From contig NZ_JAGSOV010000019.1 of assembly GCF_023898865.1 (NCBI RefSeq), positions 38,663-102,662 of the forward strand: a stretch of DNA of 64,000 nt, written 5' to 3'. The stretch comes from Pseudonocardia humida (GTDB taxonomy: Bacteria; Actinomycetota; Actinomycetes; Mycobacteriales; Pseudonocardiaceae). Both the position numbers and the translations under genes were made by a program. The notes beneath the pieces are model-generated. The model was given only the letters and a program-made list of their open reading frames with translations. It made no database searches and had not been told where the DNA came from. Position 1 is the first letter of the stretch; every line of letters starts with the position of its first letter. Shown one piece after another: positions 33,032 through 41,436 of the stretch.

Positions 33032-34806
33032 CGGGTCTCCTGGAGCGGGGGCGGGACGAGCGGGGGCGCGGGTGTGGAGGGATCGGCGGCCTGGGCGGCG
33101 ATCAGCCGGGCGAACGGGCCGGCGGCGGCGAGCAGCCGGTGTGGGGGCCCGATCTCGACCACCCGGCCGCCGTCGAGGACGGCGACGCGGTCGGCCAGCT
33201 CGACGGTGGACAGCCGGTGGGCGATGAGCAGGGTGGTGCGGTCGCGGCGCTGCGGGGCCAGCGCGACCTGCAGCGCGCGTTCGGTGCGGCTGTCGAGGTT
33301 GGCCGCGGCCTCGTCGAGCACCAGGACGGGCGGGTCGACCAGCAGCGCACGGGCGATCGTCAGGCGCTGGCGCTGCCCGCCGGACAGGCTCGCCCCCCAC
33401 TCGGCGAGCACGGTGTCGTAGCCGTGGGGCAAGGCGGTGATGAACCCGTCGGCCTGGGCCAGCGCCGCGGCCGCGGCCACCTCGGAGGCGGTGGCGTCGG
33501 GCCGGCCGAGGCGGATGTTGTCGGCCACGGTGCCGCGGAACAGGTGGACGTCCTGGGACACCACGCCGACCAGCCGGTGCAGGGTCGCCAGCGGTAGGTC
33601 GCGCAGGTCGTGGCCGCCGAGGTGGACGCTGCCGGCGGTGGGGTCCCAGAACCGCTGCAGCAGCGCGACGCAGGTGGACTTGCCCGCTCCGGACGCCCCG
33701 ACGAGCGCCAGGGTCTCCCCCGGTTCGACGGTGAGGTCCAGGCCGCGCAGGACGTCGGGGCCGCCGCGGTGGTAGGCGAAGGTGACGCCGCGGAACTCCA
33801 CGCGGGGCTCGACGGGCCCGTCCGGCTCGAGGACACCCGGCCGCTCGACGACGGTCGGCGGCGCGTCCAGCACCGCGAGCACCCGCTCCACGCAGCCGCG
33901 CAGCTCCCCGACCTGGCCGGCGGTCGCCGCGACCAGGGCGATGGGGGCGATCACCGCCCCGGTGAGCACGACGACGAGCGGCACCGCCGCCACCGGCAGG
34001 CGGTCGGCGGCGGCCAGCGCGGCGGTGCCCGCGAGCACGCCGACGACCGCCGCGGCCTGCAGCGCCTCGGAGGCGGCGTTCTCCAGCCCGGCGCGGCGGC
34101 CGTGGCGCAGCCGCAGGGCCAGCAGCCGGCGCATCCCGTCCGCGATGCGGTCGCGGTGGCGCGCACCGGCGCCGAACAGCAGCAGCTCCCGCAGGCCCTG
34201 GATGCCGTCGACGACGTCGGCCTGCTGGGCGCCGGCGCGCTCGCGCAGGGCCACACCGTCGCGACGCGCCCGCGCCGACAGCCAGACGGGCAGGGAGGCG
34301 AGCAACACCGCCACCGGCGCGACGACCAGGGCGAGGCGGGGGTCGAGCACCGCCAGTGCGACCAGACCGCCGGCCGGGACCAGCAGGGCCACCACCGCCT
34401 GTGGCAACACGTGGGCGTAGAGCCACTCCAGGCGCTCGACGTCGGACATCACCACGGCTCCGACGTCGCCGGTGCGCCGGCCCAGCAGCCAGGCCGGGGT
34501 GAGCCGGTCGAGCGCGGCGACCAGCCGGGTGCGCAGCTCGGCGATGATCCGGAATGCGTAGTCGTGGCTGAACCAGGACTCCAGCCACGCCCCGACGCCC
34601 TGCCCGAGGGCGCACAGCCCGAGCAGCACCACCCCGGGCACCAGCGCGGCCGGCGGTGTGCCGGTCAGCGCGGACCCGACCAGGGCCCCGGACGTCGCCG
34701 CCGCGCCGAGCGCGCAGCCCTGGGCGAGCAGGCCGCAGGCGACGGTCAGGGCCAGCCGGGTGCGGTGCGGGGACAGCAGCGCGAGCAGCCGGAGGAACCG
34801 CGTCAC
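33028..34806 (-). CDS. Exporter-fold ABC protein (membrane + ATPase), second of a pair
   Basis: 592 residues: six transmembrane helices to about residue 310, then a nucleotide-binding domain with GASGAGKSTCVALLQRF (near 372), [16 protein letters not shown] (near 474) and 'VLVLDEAAANLD'. It overlaps its partner by 4 bp. Pairs like this resemble CydDC and IrtAB/YbtPQ. Next to a FecBCD importer and a Zur box, an IrtAB/YbtPQ-like role in bringing in a metal-metallophore complex is the better guess, but efflux is possible. Confidence 0.85.
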   Translation of the reverse strand: MTRFLRLLALLSPHRTRLALTVACGLLAQGCALGAAATSGALVGSALTGTPPAALVPGVVLLGLCALGQGVGAWLESWFSHDYAFRIIAELRTRLVAALDRLTPAWLLGRRTGDVGAVVMSDVERLEWLYAHVLPQAVVALLVPAGGLVALAVLDPRLALVVAPVAVLLASLPVWLSARARRDGVALRERAGAQQADVVDGIQGLRELLLFGAGARHRDRIADGMRRLLALRLRHGRRAGLENAASEALQAAAVVGVLAGTAALAAADRLPVAAVPLVVVLTGAVIAPIALVAATAGQVGELRGCVERVLAVLDAPPTVVERPGVLEPDGPVEPRVEFRGVTFAYHRGGPDVLRGLDLTVEPGETLALVGASGAGKSTCVALLQRFWDPTAGSVHLGGHDLRDLPLATLHRLVGVVSQDVHLFRGTVADNIRLGRPDATASEVAAAAALAQADGFITALPHGYDTVLAEWGASLSGGQRQRLTIARALLVDPPVLVLDEAAANLDSRTERALQVALAPQRRDRTTLLIAHRLSTVELADRVAVLDGGRVVEIGPPHRLLAAAGPFARLIAAQAADPSTPAPPLVPPPLQETR

Positions 34807-36530
34807 CGGGCACCGACCTGGGCGGCGACCAGCCGGCGGTACGGCCCCGCAGCGGCGAGGAGCGCGTCCGGTGGGCCGGACTGGACGACCGCGCCGTCGT
34901 CGAGCACGACGATGCGGTCAGCGTCGCGCACGGTGGACAGCCGGTGGGCGATGACCAGCACGGTGCGCCCGGCGCACAGCCGGCGCAGGGCCCGCTGGAT
35001 GTCGCCCTCGCGGCGGGCGTCGACCGCCGAGGTGGCCTCGTCCAGCACCAGCACCGGGGCGTCGCGCAGCAGGGCGCGGGCGATCGCGATCCGCTGGCGC
35101 TGGCCGCCGGACAGGGTGAGCCCGCGCTCGCCGACCGGGCTGTCGTAGCCGGCCGAACCGGTGGCGACGACGTCGTCGAGGCCCGCGGCCGCGCCGGCCG
35201 CGCGCACCTGCGCGTCGGTGGCGTCCGGTCGGCCGAGGCGGATGTTGTCGGCGATGGTGCCGGTGAACAGGTAGGGGTCCTGCGGGACGACCGCCAGGGC
35301 GGCCCGCAACCGGGCCGGGTCGAGCCTGCGCAGGTCCACGCCGCCGAGGCGCACCGTCCCCGCATCCGGGTCGTGGAAGCGGGCCAGCAGGGTGGCCAGG
35401 GTGGTCTTGCCTGCGCCCGAGCGGCCCACCACGGCCACGGTCTCGCCGGGGGCGATGTCGAGGTCGACGCCGCGCAGGGCGGGGCGATCGGCGCCGGGGT
35501 AGCGGAAGCCGACCCCGCGCAGGGACACCGCGAGCGGGCCCACGGGCAGCGGCAGGGCGGTAGCCGGGGCGGCGACGGCGGGCTCCGCGGTGAGCAGCGC
35601 GCCGACGTCGTCGGCGGCGGAGATGCCCAGGTAGGACAGGTGCCAGTAGCCGGCCAGCGCGGCGAACGGGCGGAAGCACTCGCCGGCGAGCAGGAGCACC
35701 AGCAGCAGCTCGAACGGGGTGAGCGCCCCGGTCGCGAACCGCAGCACCGCCACCGCGACCGCGGCCGCGGTGCCGACCGCGACCAGCAGGGTGGACAGCC
35801 CGGTGCCGACCAGCGACACGGCCAGCTGCGCCATGGTGGCCCGGTAGAGATCCCAGGTGTCGGCGCGCAGCCGGTCGCGGTGGCGCTGCGCGGCGCCGAA
35901 GGACTTCAGGGTGGTCAGCCCCTGCACGGTGTCGACGTGCTCGGCGCCGAGCCGTTCGTAGGCCGCCCAGTGCGCGCTGCCCCGCTCGCCCAGGGCCCGG
36001 TCCCACAGCTGCGGCACCAGCGGCACGGCCAGGACGGCGACGCCGAGCACCGCGGCGACGGCGGCGTCCGTCGTGGCCAGCCAGCCGATCAGCCCGGCCG
36101 CGGTGACCAGGGCGATGACGACCTGGGGCAGGTAGCGGCCGTAGTAGCCGTCCAGGCCGTCGACCCCGTCGACGAGCGCGGCCTGGACCTGCCCGGTGCG
36201 CGCGCCGTGCAGGTGAGCCGGACCGAGGGCGAGCAGCCGGTCGAACAGCCGCAGCCGCAGCCGCCGGCGCACCAGCTCCCCCGCCCACTGCGCGACCACC
36301 TCACGCAGCCAGGCCAGCAGCCCACGCGCGGCGACCACCGCGGCCAGCCCGACCAACGTCGGCGCCAGCGCAGTCCACCCCGTCCCGGCGAACACGGCCG
36401 CGAGCACGGCGGCAACCAGCACGGCCTGGGCCACCGACGCCGCCGTCGCGGCCAGGCCGACGGCCACGACCAGCAGCAGCGGGCCGCGCAGCCGCCCGGC
36501 CATGGCGAGCAGCCTGCGGTGCAGGATCAC
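34803..36530 (-). CDS. Exporter-fold ABC protein (membrane + ATPase), first of a pair
   Basis: 575 residues from GTG 36530, preceded by GGAGGA. Membrane domain with 'ALVDGVDGLDGYYGRYLPQV', a stretch typical of CydD-like subunits. The ATPase has GRSGAGKTTLATLLARFHDP (near 368), '[20 protein letters not shown]' and 'LVLDEATSAVD'. It follows the 169-residue gene after a strong hairpin and long G runs, so its expression may be lower than that gene's. Confidence 0.85.
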   Translation of the reverse strand: MILHRRLLAMAGRLRGPLLLVVAVGLAATAASVAQAVLVAAVLAAVFAGTGWTALAPTLVGLAAVVAARGLLAWLREVVAQWAGELVRRRLRLRLFDRLLALGPAHLHGARTGQVQAALVDGVDGLDGYYGRYLPQVVIALVTAAGLIGWLATTDAAVAAVLGVAVLAVPLVPQLWDRALGERGSAHWAAYERLGAEHVDTVQGLTTLKSFGAAQRHRDRLRADTWDLYRATMAQLAVSLVGTGLSTLLVAVGTAAAVAVAVLRFATGALTPFELLLVLLLAGECFRPFAALAGYWHLSYLGISAADDVGALLTAEPAVAAPATALPLPVGPLAVSLRGVGFRYPGADRPALRGVDLDIAPGETVAVVGRSGAGKTTLATLLARFHDPDAGTVRLGGVDLRRLDPARLRAALAVVPQDPYLFTGTIADNIRLGRPDATDAQVRAAGAAAGLDDVVATGSAGYDSPVGERGLTLSGGQRQRIAIARALLRDAPVLVLDEATSAVDARREGDIQRALRRLCAGRTVLVIAHRLSTVRDADRIVVLDDGAVVQSGPPDALLAAAGPYRRLVAAQVGAR

Positions 36531-36585
36531 GATGCGGGGTCCTCCGGGGTGGGTGGGCGGGAGCAACGGCCCGGCCGGGCCCGCG

Positions 36586-36634
36586 GGGGGGGGGCCCGCC
36601 CGGTGGCAGGGGGGGGGTGCGGGGGGGGGGGGGG
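36586..36634. repeat. Long G homopolymer runs
   Basis: Runs of 10 G (36586-36595), 9 G (36609-36617) and 14 G (36621-36634) in the leader between the 169-residue gene and the first ABC gene (C runs in the mRNA). The 20-bp motif CAACGGCCCGGCCGGGCCCG occurs on both sides. Such tracts slip in replication and are hard to sequence; they could also form G-quadruplex DNA. Confidence 0.85.
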
Positions 36635-36651
36635 CGGGCCCCCGCAACGGC

Positions 36652-36683
36652 CCGGCCGGGCCCGCGGTCGCGGGCCCGGCCGG
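36652..36683 (-). terminator. Perfect 15-bp hairpin after the 169-residue gene
   Basis: Arms CCGGCCGGGCCCGCG (36652-36666) and CGCGGGCCCGGCCGG (36669-36683), loop of two bases, 15 bp downstream of the stop at 36698. No T run follows, as is usual in high-GC bacteria. It probably gives partial termination so that the first gene exceeds the ABC genes. Confidence 0.6.
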
Positions 36684-36697
36684 TTCGAAGGGGTCGG

Positions 36698-37207
36698 TCA
36701 GCAGAGCAGGCCCGCGGTCGCCCGCAGGTAGCCCTCGCCCCGGTACGCGGTGATGATCGGGCCGAACACCTCGGTGCCGGTGCCCTCGGTGAGCTCGACG
36801 CTGTCGCGCAGCTCGAACTCGCCGAAGATCTCGCCGAGCAGGGCCTGCGTCGACTTGCCCACGCAGAACTCGCCCTTGTTCTGGAAGATCATCTCGCCGA
36901 TGCGGCCGGGCAGGCCTTCGATGGAGTCGCCCGTCCAGCCGGACACGGCCCAGGTGTCGCCGCTGACGTGCTCGAACAGGTGCAGCTGGGCACCGCGCTC
37001 GCCGTCGATGCCGAGCAGGAACATGCGCCGCTCGCCCAGGCCCATGTCGACCCGGTCGATCTTGTCGAGGACGTCGGCGGTGGAGCCGAAGAAGTCGTGC
37101 ACCTCCGGGGTGTAGGAGCTGACGTGGCAGCGGACGACCATCCGCTCCCCGGTGCCGGTCGTGGCGGCGGTCGCCGCTTCGGTGGTGCCGGTGGGCTGAG
37201 AGGTCAT
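36698..37207 (-). CDS. Zur-box-controlled protein of unknown family
   Basis: 169 residues, ribosome site GGGAGAAGCC. A disordered Thr/Ala-rich start is followed by a compact soluble domain: 'VVRCHVSSYTPEVHDFFGST', 'MGLGERRMFLLGIDGERGAQ', 'LHLFEHVSGDTWAVSGWTGD', 'GEMIFQNKGEFCVGKSTQAL', ending in Cys (TAGLLC). No signal peptide or membrane span. Cysteines sit in VVRCH, EFCVG and at the terminus. A Zur box 47 bp upstream and the ABC genes downstream tie it to zinc limitation. I do not recognise it; metal or metallophore binding is speculation. Confidence 0.7.
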   Translation of the reverse strand: MTSQPTGTTEAATAATTGTGERMVVRCHVSSYTPEVHDFFGSTADVLDKIDRVDMGLGERRMFLLGIDGERGAQLHLFEHVSGDTWAVSGWTGDSIEGLPGRIGEMIFQNKGEFCVGKSTQALLGEIFGEFELRDSVELTEGTGTEVFGPIITAYRGEGYLRATAGLLC

Positions 37208-37253
37208 GGCTTCTCCCTGTCGAGGAACGCGCCGGTCGGGTCACCTGAGTAAC

Positions 37254-37274
37254 TGAAAATGATTATCAATATCA
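37254..37274. promoter_or_regulatory. Zur box upstream of the 169-residue gene
   Basis: TGAAAATGATTATCA followed by ATATCA, close to the actinobacterial Zur consensus (TGAAAATGATTTTCA with flanks). It lies between the S9 peptidase stop and the 169-residue gene, both leftward, and should repress the ABC operon when zinc is plentiful. It does not resemble an IdeR/DmdR iron box. Confidence 0.8.
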
Positions 37275-37276
37275 AG

Positions 37277-39178
37277 TCAAGGCCCGGCTGGTTCGACCGC
37301 ACCGTCCAGGTGGTGGGCGAGGAAGCGCTCCAGGCGCTCCACCAGCAGCAACTCGGTGTCCAGGTCGAACACCAGGTGACCGCCGGGCAGCGGCAGGTAC
37401 TCGTGCTCCACCCCGGCCGCGGTCAGGGCCGCGACGAGCTGCTCGGCCTCCCGCCGGGGCACCCGCGGGTCGTTGACCCCCTGGGCGACGAACAGCGGGA
37501 TCCGGATGTCCGCGGCCCGAGTGAGCGGCGACCGCTCGGCCAGCAGCGCGGCGTCGCGGTCGGGGTCGCCGACCCGCGCGGTCCACAGCGCGCGCAGCGA
37601 GTCCCAGTACGGCGGGATCCCGGCCAGCAGGGTGCGCAGGTCCGACGGTCCGCACAGGTCGACGGCGCAGCGGAACAGCTCCGGTGTGCGGGTGGCGCCC
37701 ACCAGCGCCGCGTAGCCCCCGTAGGAGCCTCCCATGATCGCGATCCGGTCCGCGACCGCCCACCCGCGCCGCCCGGCGTGCTCGACGGTGTCGACGAGGT
37801 CGTCGTGCATCGCCGCGCCCCACTCGCGGTCGCCGGCGGCGACGAACCGCGATCCGTAGCCGGTGGAGCCGCGGAAGTCGACCTGCAGCACCAGGTAGCC
37901 CCGATCGGCCAGCCAGGCCGCATCAGGGTCGAGGCGCCAGCGGTCCCGCGCCCAGGGCCCGCCGTGCACGAGCAGGACGGCCGGCCACGGTGGTCGACCG
38001 GCGGGCAGGGTCAGGTACCCGTGCAGGGGCAGGCCGTCGCGGGCACGCAGCCGGAACGGGCGGCGCTCGGGCAGTCGGTGGGCGCACAGGCCCGGACGGT
38101 CGTCGAACAGCGTCCGCACCCGCTCGCCCGGCGACGCCCTGGCGTCGTGCAGGTACCAGCGGACCGGAGCGCGCGGATCGGTGCGGCGCACGAGGTGGCG
38201 GCGCCGGTTCCGGTCCCCGCCGACGACGGCCAGGTCGGCGTCCCCCGCCACCACCGCGGTGTCGGCGAGCACCGCCGCAACAGCACCGTCGAGCGGGATC
38301 TGGTGGGCTCGCTCGCCCTCGACGACGACTGCGCGGGCGGCGCCGTCGACCGGGTCGAGCAGCACGGCGTCGACGTCGTGCGCCGGATCGCGGTGCAGGA
38401 CGGCGAGCGCGCCGGTGTCCGGGTCGAGCCGGCACAGGGCCGCCGTGTCGCCGCCGGGCACCGCCGAGGTCACCAGGTGCAGCGAGCGCCCGTCCTGGGC
38501 CGTCGCCAGCAGCCGGGTGGCGAGGTCGTCGTCGCGCCCACCCCGCAGAGCGACCGCCCAGTCCCCGGCGGCGCCGCGCACGAGGACCTCCACGCCGCCC
38601 TCCGCGGTCGGCCGCAGCGCCGCGCGCACCTCGAGCCGCCGGTCGGCCAGCCAGGTGCCGCCGATGGTGCCGAAGCCCTCGTCGCGGGCGACGAGCTCGC
38701 ACTCGCCCGTGGAGATCCGCACGCGGAACGCGTCGTGGCGGCGAGGGTCGTCGCGGTTGAGCGCGACCAGCACCTCGTCGGGCCGCGCCGGCGAGGTGGC
38801 CACCAACAGCGCCTGCACACCCGGGTACGGGGTCAGGTCCCGCCCGTCCCCGGTGCGCACGTCGACGGCGTGCAGGTGCCAGTCCTCGTCGCCGTCCCGG
38901 TCGATCTCCACGAGCACGTGGCGCGAGTCCTCGGCCCAGCGGAACGCTCCGATGTCGCGACCGGGCGGGGTGACGATGTCGTAGGGACCGCCCGGTGGGC
39001 CGACCCGGACCCCTGAGCGGCCGTGGTGGCGGGCGAGGAAGGCCACCAGCTCTCCGTCCGGGGAGAGCGCAGGTGCGGCGTGGTCGGGCGGGCCGAACAG
39101 CAGCCGCCGCGGGATCAGCCGCGCTGCCGGATCCGCCGTCCGCGCATCCAGGTCCGTCGTCCGCACTCCCACCCCCAC
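37277..39178 (-). CDS. S9 family peptidase (prolyl oligopeptidase-like)
   Basis: 633 residues. An N-terminal beta-propeller ('PALSPDGELVAFLARHHGRS' and similar blades) precedes an alpha/beta-hydrolase domain with 'AVLLVHGGPWARDRWRLDPD' and nucleophile GGSYGGYAAL (Ser near 484). The acid is in 'FVAQGVNDPRVP' and the His in 'LPLPGGHLVFD'. No signal peptide, so cytosolic. A Zur-like box sits just upstream; it may cleave a peptide metallophore or a zinc-releasing substrate, by inference. Confidence 0.88.
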   Translation of the reverse strand: MGVGVRTTDLDARTADPAARLIPRRLLFGPPDHAAPALSPDGELVAFLARHHGRSGVRVGPPGGPYDIVTPPGRDIGAFRWAEDSRHVLVEIDRDGDEDWHLHAVDVRTGDGRDLTPYPGVQALLVATSPARPDEVLVALNRDDPRRHDAFRVRISTGECELVARDEGFGTIGGTWLADRRLEVRAALRPTAEGGVEVLVRGAAGDWAVALRGGRDDDLATRLLATAQDGRSLHLVTSAVPGGDTAALCRLDPDTGALAVLHRDPAHDVDAVLLDPVDGAARAVVVEGERAHQIPLDGAVAAVLADTAVVAGDADLAVVGGDRNRRRHLVRRTDPRAPVRWYLHDARASPGERVRTLFDDRPGLCAHRLPERRPFRLRARDGLPLHGYLTLPAGRPPWPAVLLVHGGPWARDRWRLDPDAAWLADRGYLVLQVDFRGSTGYGSRFVAAGDREWGAAMHDDLVDTVEHAGRRGWAVADRIAIMGGSYGGYAALVGATRTPELFRCAVDLCGPSDLRTLLAGIPPYWDSLRALWTARVGDPDRDAALLAERSPLTRAADIRIPLFVAQGVNDPRVPRREAEQLVAALTAAGVEHEYLPLPGGHLVFDLDTELLLVERLERFLAHHLDGAVEPAGP

Positions 39179-39224
39179 CGTCGCTGCACGGGACGGGCGC
39201 GAGCTTGCCGGAGGCTATTGAACA

Positions 39225-39240
39225 TGACAATGCTTTTCAT
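39225..39240. promoter_or_regulatory. Zur-like box between S9 peptidase and methyltransferase genes
   Basis: TGACAATGCTTTTCAT differs from TGAAAATGATTTTCAT at two positions. It lies in the 77-bp gap between divergent genes, only 15 bp from the GTG of the methyltransferase, so it can control both sides. Confidence 0.65.
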
Positions 39241-39255
39241 GAGTACGGTGCGTGT

Positions 39256-40056
39256 GTGACCGCCGACGTCAACGACCCCGCCGCCCGCGCCCGGCGCATG
39301 TGGGGACTGGCCGACTACTCCGCACTCGCCGACCGGCTCGCCCCGGCCTCCGAGCAGCTCGCCACGACGCTGCCCGACCCGCCCGGCCGGGTCCTCGACC
39401 TCGCCGCCGGCACCGGCACCCTCGCCGTGCTCGCCGCCGGGCGCGGCGCCACGGTCGACGCGGCCGACCTGTCCCCGCGGATGGTCGAGCTCGGCCGCGA
39501 CCGCACCCACCGGCTCGCCGTCGCCTGGCACGAGATGGACGCCGAGGACCTCGCCTTCGACGACGGCGCCTTCGACGCGGTGCTGTCCTCGTTCGGCATG
39601 ATCTTCGCCCCGCGCCCGGAGCGGGTACTGGAACAAGTGCGCCGGGTCCTGCCCCCGGGCGGGCGGCTGGCGTTCACCGCGTGGACCCCGGCGGGGTTCA
39701 TGGGGGAGATGGCCCTGCGCATGCGCGAGTGGCTCCCGCAGCCCGCCGGCGCCGCCGACCCCGGTGAGTGGGGCCGCGAGGAGGTCGTGCACGGCCGACT
39801 GGCCGAGGCCGGGTTCACCGACGTGCGGGTGCGGCCCACGTCGCTGCCGTGGCACTTCGACTCCGGGCCCGCCATGACGCAGTTCTTCCGCGCGCACTCG
39901 CCCAGCCACCACGCCGCCGCGGCCGCGCTCGGCGACCGGGCCGACGCGATGTTCGCCGCGATCGAGCAGCTGGGCGCGCCCGACGGCGGCCCGGTGCGCG
40001 TCGACGCCGAGTACCTGCTGGTCACCGCGACCGCCGCGGAACGGACCGGGCGGTGA
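39256..40056 (+). CDS. Class I SAM-dependent methyltransferase (Zur-box-linked)
   Basis: 266 residues from GTG. 'RVLDLAAGTGTLAVLAAGRG' is motif I, 'VDAADLSPRMVELGRDRTHR' motif II, and 'FDDGAFDAVLSSFGMIFAPR' fits UbiE/COQ5-like enzymes. It begins right after the Zur-like box and overlaps the next methyltransferase by 4 bp. The pair may modify a small molecule made or used during zinc starvation. Confidence 0.83.
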   Translation: MTADVNDPAARARRMWGLADYSALADRLAPASEQLATTLPDPPGRVLDLAAGTGTLAVLAAGRGATVDAADLSPRMVELGRDRTHRLAVAWHEMDAEDLAFDDGAFDAVLSSFGMIFAPRPERVLEQVRRVLPPGGRLAFTAWTPAGFMGEMALRMREWLPQPAGAADPGEWGREEVVHGRLAEAGFTDVRVRPTSLPWHFDSGPAMTQFFRAHSPSHHAAAAALGDRADAMFAAIEQLGAPDGGPVRVDAEYLLVTATAAERTGR

Positions 40057-40775
40057 GCGACTACCGCGAGTACGCCGGCTCCGCGGAGTACCTGCACCTG
40101 CTCTCCGCGCCGATGTGGGCGGACCTCGGCCCGCGGCTGGCCGCTGCCCTGGGCGGAGTCGACGCGGGCGCCGGGCCCGTCCTGGAGCTGGGTCCGGGCT
40201 CCGGCCTGGGCACCGACGTCCTGCTCGACGCCGTGACCAACGACCTGGCCCTGGTCGAGCCCTCCGCCGAACTGCGGGCCGTGCTGCTGGCGCGGCTCGC
40301 CGACCGCGGCGCGACGGACCGCGCCACCGTTCTGCCCTGTACCGCCACCGGAGCCCCACTGCCCGATCGACTCGCCGGCGCCGTGGGACTGCACATGGTC
40401 GGCCACCTCGCGCCGCCCGTGCGGGCCGCGCTGTGGGCGGACCTCGCGCTCAGGCTGGCGCGCGGCGCGCCGGTGGTGCTGAACGTCCAACCGCCGGCAG
40501 CCGCCGTCGAAGTGCCCGTGACCCCGTGGTCCGGCCCCACCGTCGGCGCTCTGACCTACGAGGGCCGCGGCCGCGCCACGCCCACCGGACCGGACTCGGT
40601 GCGCTGGCGCATGGACTACCGCACCCGCCGCGGCGACGCCGTCCTGGCCACCGCCACCGCCGAGTACGGCTGGTGGATCCTCACCGCCGAGGGCCTCGCC
40701 GACGAACTGGCCGCAGCCGGGTTCACCCCGACCGTGGACGACGACCTCGTCGTCGCCGTCGCGCCCGGCGCGTGA
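40053..40775 (+). CDS. SAM-dependent methyltransferase (second of pair)
   Basis: 240 residues, GTGA overlap with the first. 'GPVLELGPGSGLGTDVLLDA' is motif I and 'LALVEPSAELRAVLLARLAD' motif II. The C-terminal part ('RMDYRTRRGDAVLATATAEY', 'EGLADELAAAGFTPTVDDDL') is typical. A more diverged relative of its upstream neighbour. Confidence 0.8.
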   Translation: MSDYREYAGSAEYLHLLSAPMWADLGPRLAAALGGVDAGAGPVLELGPGSGLGTDVLLDAVTNDLALVEPSAELRAVLLARLADRGATDRATVLPCTATGAPLPDRLAGAVGLHMVGHLAPPVRAALWADLALRLARGAPVVLNVQPPAAAVEVPVTPWSGPTVGALTYEGRGRATPTGPDSVRWRMDYRTRRGDAVLATATAEYGWWILTAEGLADELAAAGFTPTVDDDLVVAVAPGA

Positions 40776-40828
40776 CCGTGCTCGGTCCACGCCGGCCGGG
40801 CACCTGACGGCCGACGTCCCGCGAGGGC

Positions 40829-41128
40829 TCAGTGCTCGTCGTAGTGGCCCTCGTGGGCGGCGTGGCGGTGCCCGTCGTGCAGGTAGTCGACGTGGTCGCC
40901 GTGCGGCACCGCGACGTGCCCGCAGGCTTCGCCGTGGGCGTGGTCGTGGCTGTCGTGCGCGGTGTGCCCGTCGGCCTCGCACTCGTCCCAGTGCCCGTCG
41001 TGCGAGCGGTGCAGGTGCCCGTCGTGGGCGTAGTCGACGTGGTCGGCGTGCGGGACCGCGACGTGGCCGCAGCCCTCGCCGTGGCTGTGGTCGTGGTCGG
41101 TGTGGGTGGTGTGCGCGGGAGCGCTCAT
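40829..41128 (-). CDS. Possible separate His-rich metal-binding protein from an internal start
   Basis: In frame within the ArsR gene, ATG 41128 (MSAPAHTTHTDHDHSHGEGC) is preceded by GAGGAGG at ideal spacing. The resulting 99-residue protein consists almost wholly of the two His-rich units. Stand-alone proteins of this kind occur next to ArsR genes in other actinobacteria, so either two genes have fused or one gene makes two products. Confidence 0.45.
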   Translation of the reverse strand: MSAPAHTTHTDHDHSHGEGCGHVAVPHADHVDYAHDGHLHRSHDGHWDECEADGHTAHDSHDHAHGEACGHVAVPHGDHVDYLHDGHRHAAHEGHYDEH

Positions 41129-41431
41129 GGTCGTCCTCCTCGTGTCGTCGTGGGCGGCCTCGTGGACAGCCCGGATCGCGAACCCGACCACGGGTTCGGC
41201 GGTGGTGCAGTACACCGACCGCCGGCCCTCGCGGTGGACCGCGACCAGCCCGGCCCGGCGCAGGATCCCCAGGTGGTGGGACACCAGGGGCTGGCTCTCG
41301 CCGAGCATCCGGGCGAGCCGCTGCACCGGCAGCGGGGACCGGTCGAGCAGCAGCAGGATCCGCAGCCGCAGCGGTGACGCCACAGCCCGCAGGACCTCCG
41401 CCGTCGAATCGATCGCGTCCCCATCCGGCAT
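40829..41431 (-). CDS. ArsR/SmtB-type regulator fused to a His-rich tail
   Basis: 200 residues from ATG 41431 (MPDGDAIDSTAEVLRAVASP). The winged HTH covers residues about 8-90 ('LRLRILLLLDRSPLPVQRLA', 'LVSHHLGILRRAGLVAVHRE'). From residue 102 the frame continues into two copies of a His/Asp/Cys-rich unit (HGEGCGHVAVPHADHVDYAH, then HGEACGHVAVPHGDHVDYLH). ArsR regulators sense metals; the tail can clearly bind zinc or a similar ion. A perfect-spacing promoter ends at this ATG, implying a leaderless message. The tail may also be made alone. Confidence 0.82.
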   Translation of the reverse strand: MPDGDAIDSTAEVLRAVASPLRLRILLLLDRSPLPVQRLARMLGESQPLVSHHLGILRRAGLVAVHREGRRSVYCTTAEPVVGFAIRAVHEAAHDDTRRTTMSAPAHTTHTDHDHSHGEGCGHVAVPHADHVDYAHDGHLHRSHDGHWDECEADGHTAHDSHDHAHGEACGHVAVPHGDHVDYLHDGHRHAAHEGHYDEH

Positions 41432-41436
41432 GAACC

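Noticed and set aside
34803..37244. A single 813-residue ABC protein starting at 37244
   Set aside because: The first 240 codons overlap the 169-residue gene in another frame and cross the G runs; GTG 36530 has a good ribosome site and fits family length.
37254..37274. Iron (IdeR/DmdR or Fur) box interpretation
   Set aside because: The sequence lacks the TTAGG-type IdeR pattern and matches the actinobacterial Zur core; other copies precede znuA and C- ribosomal genes.
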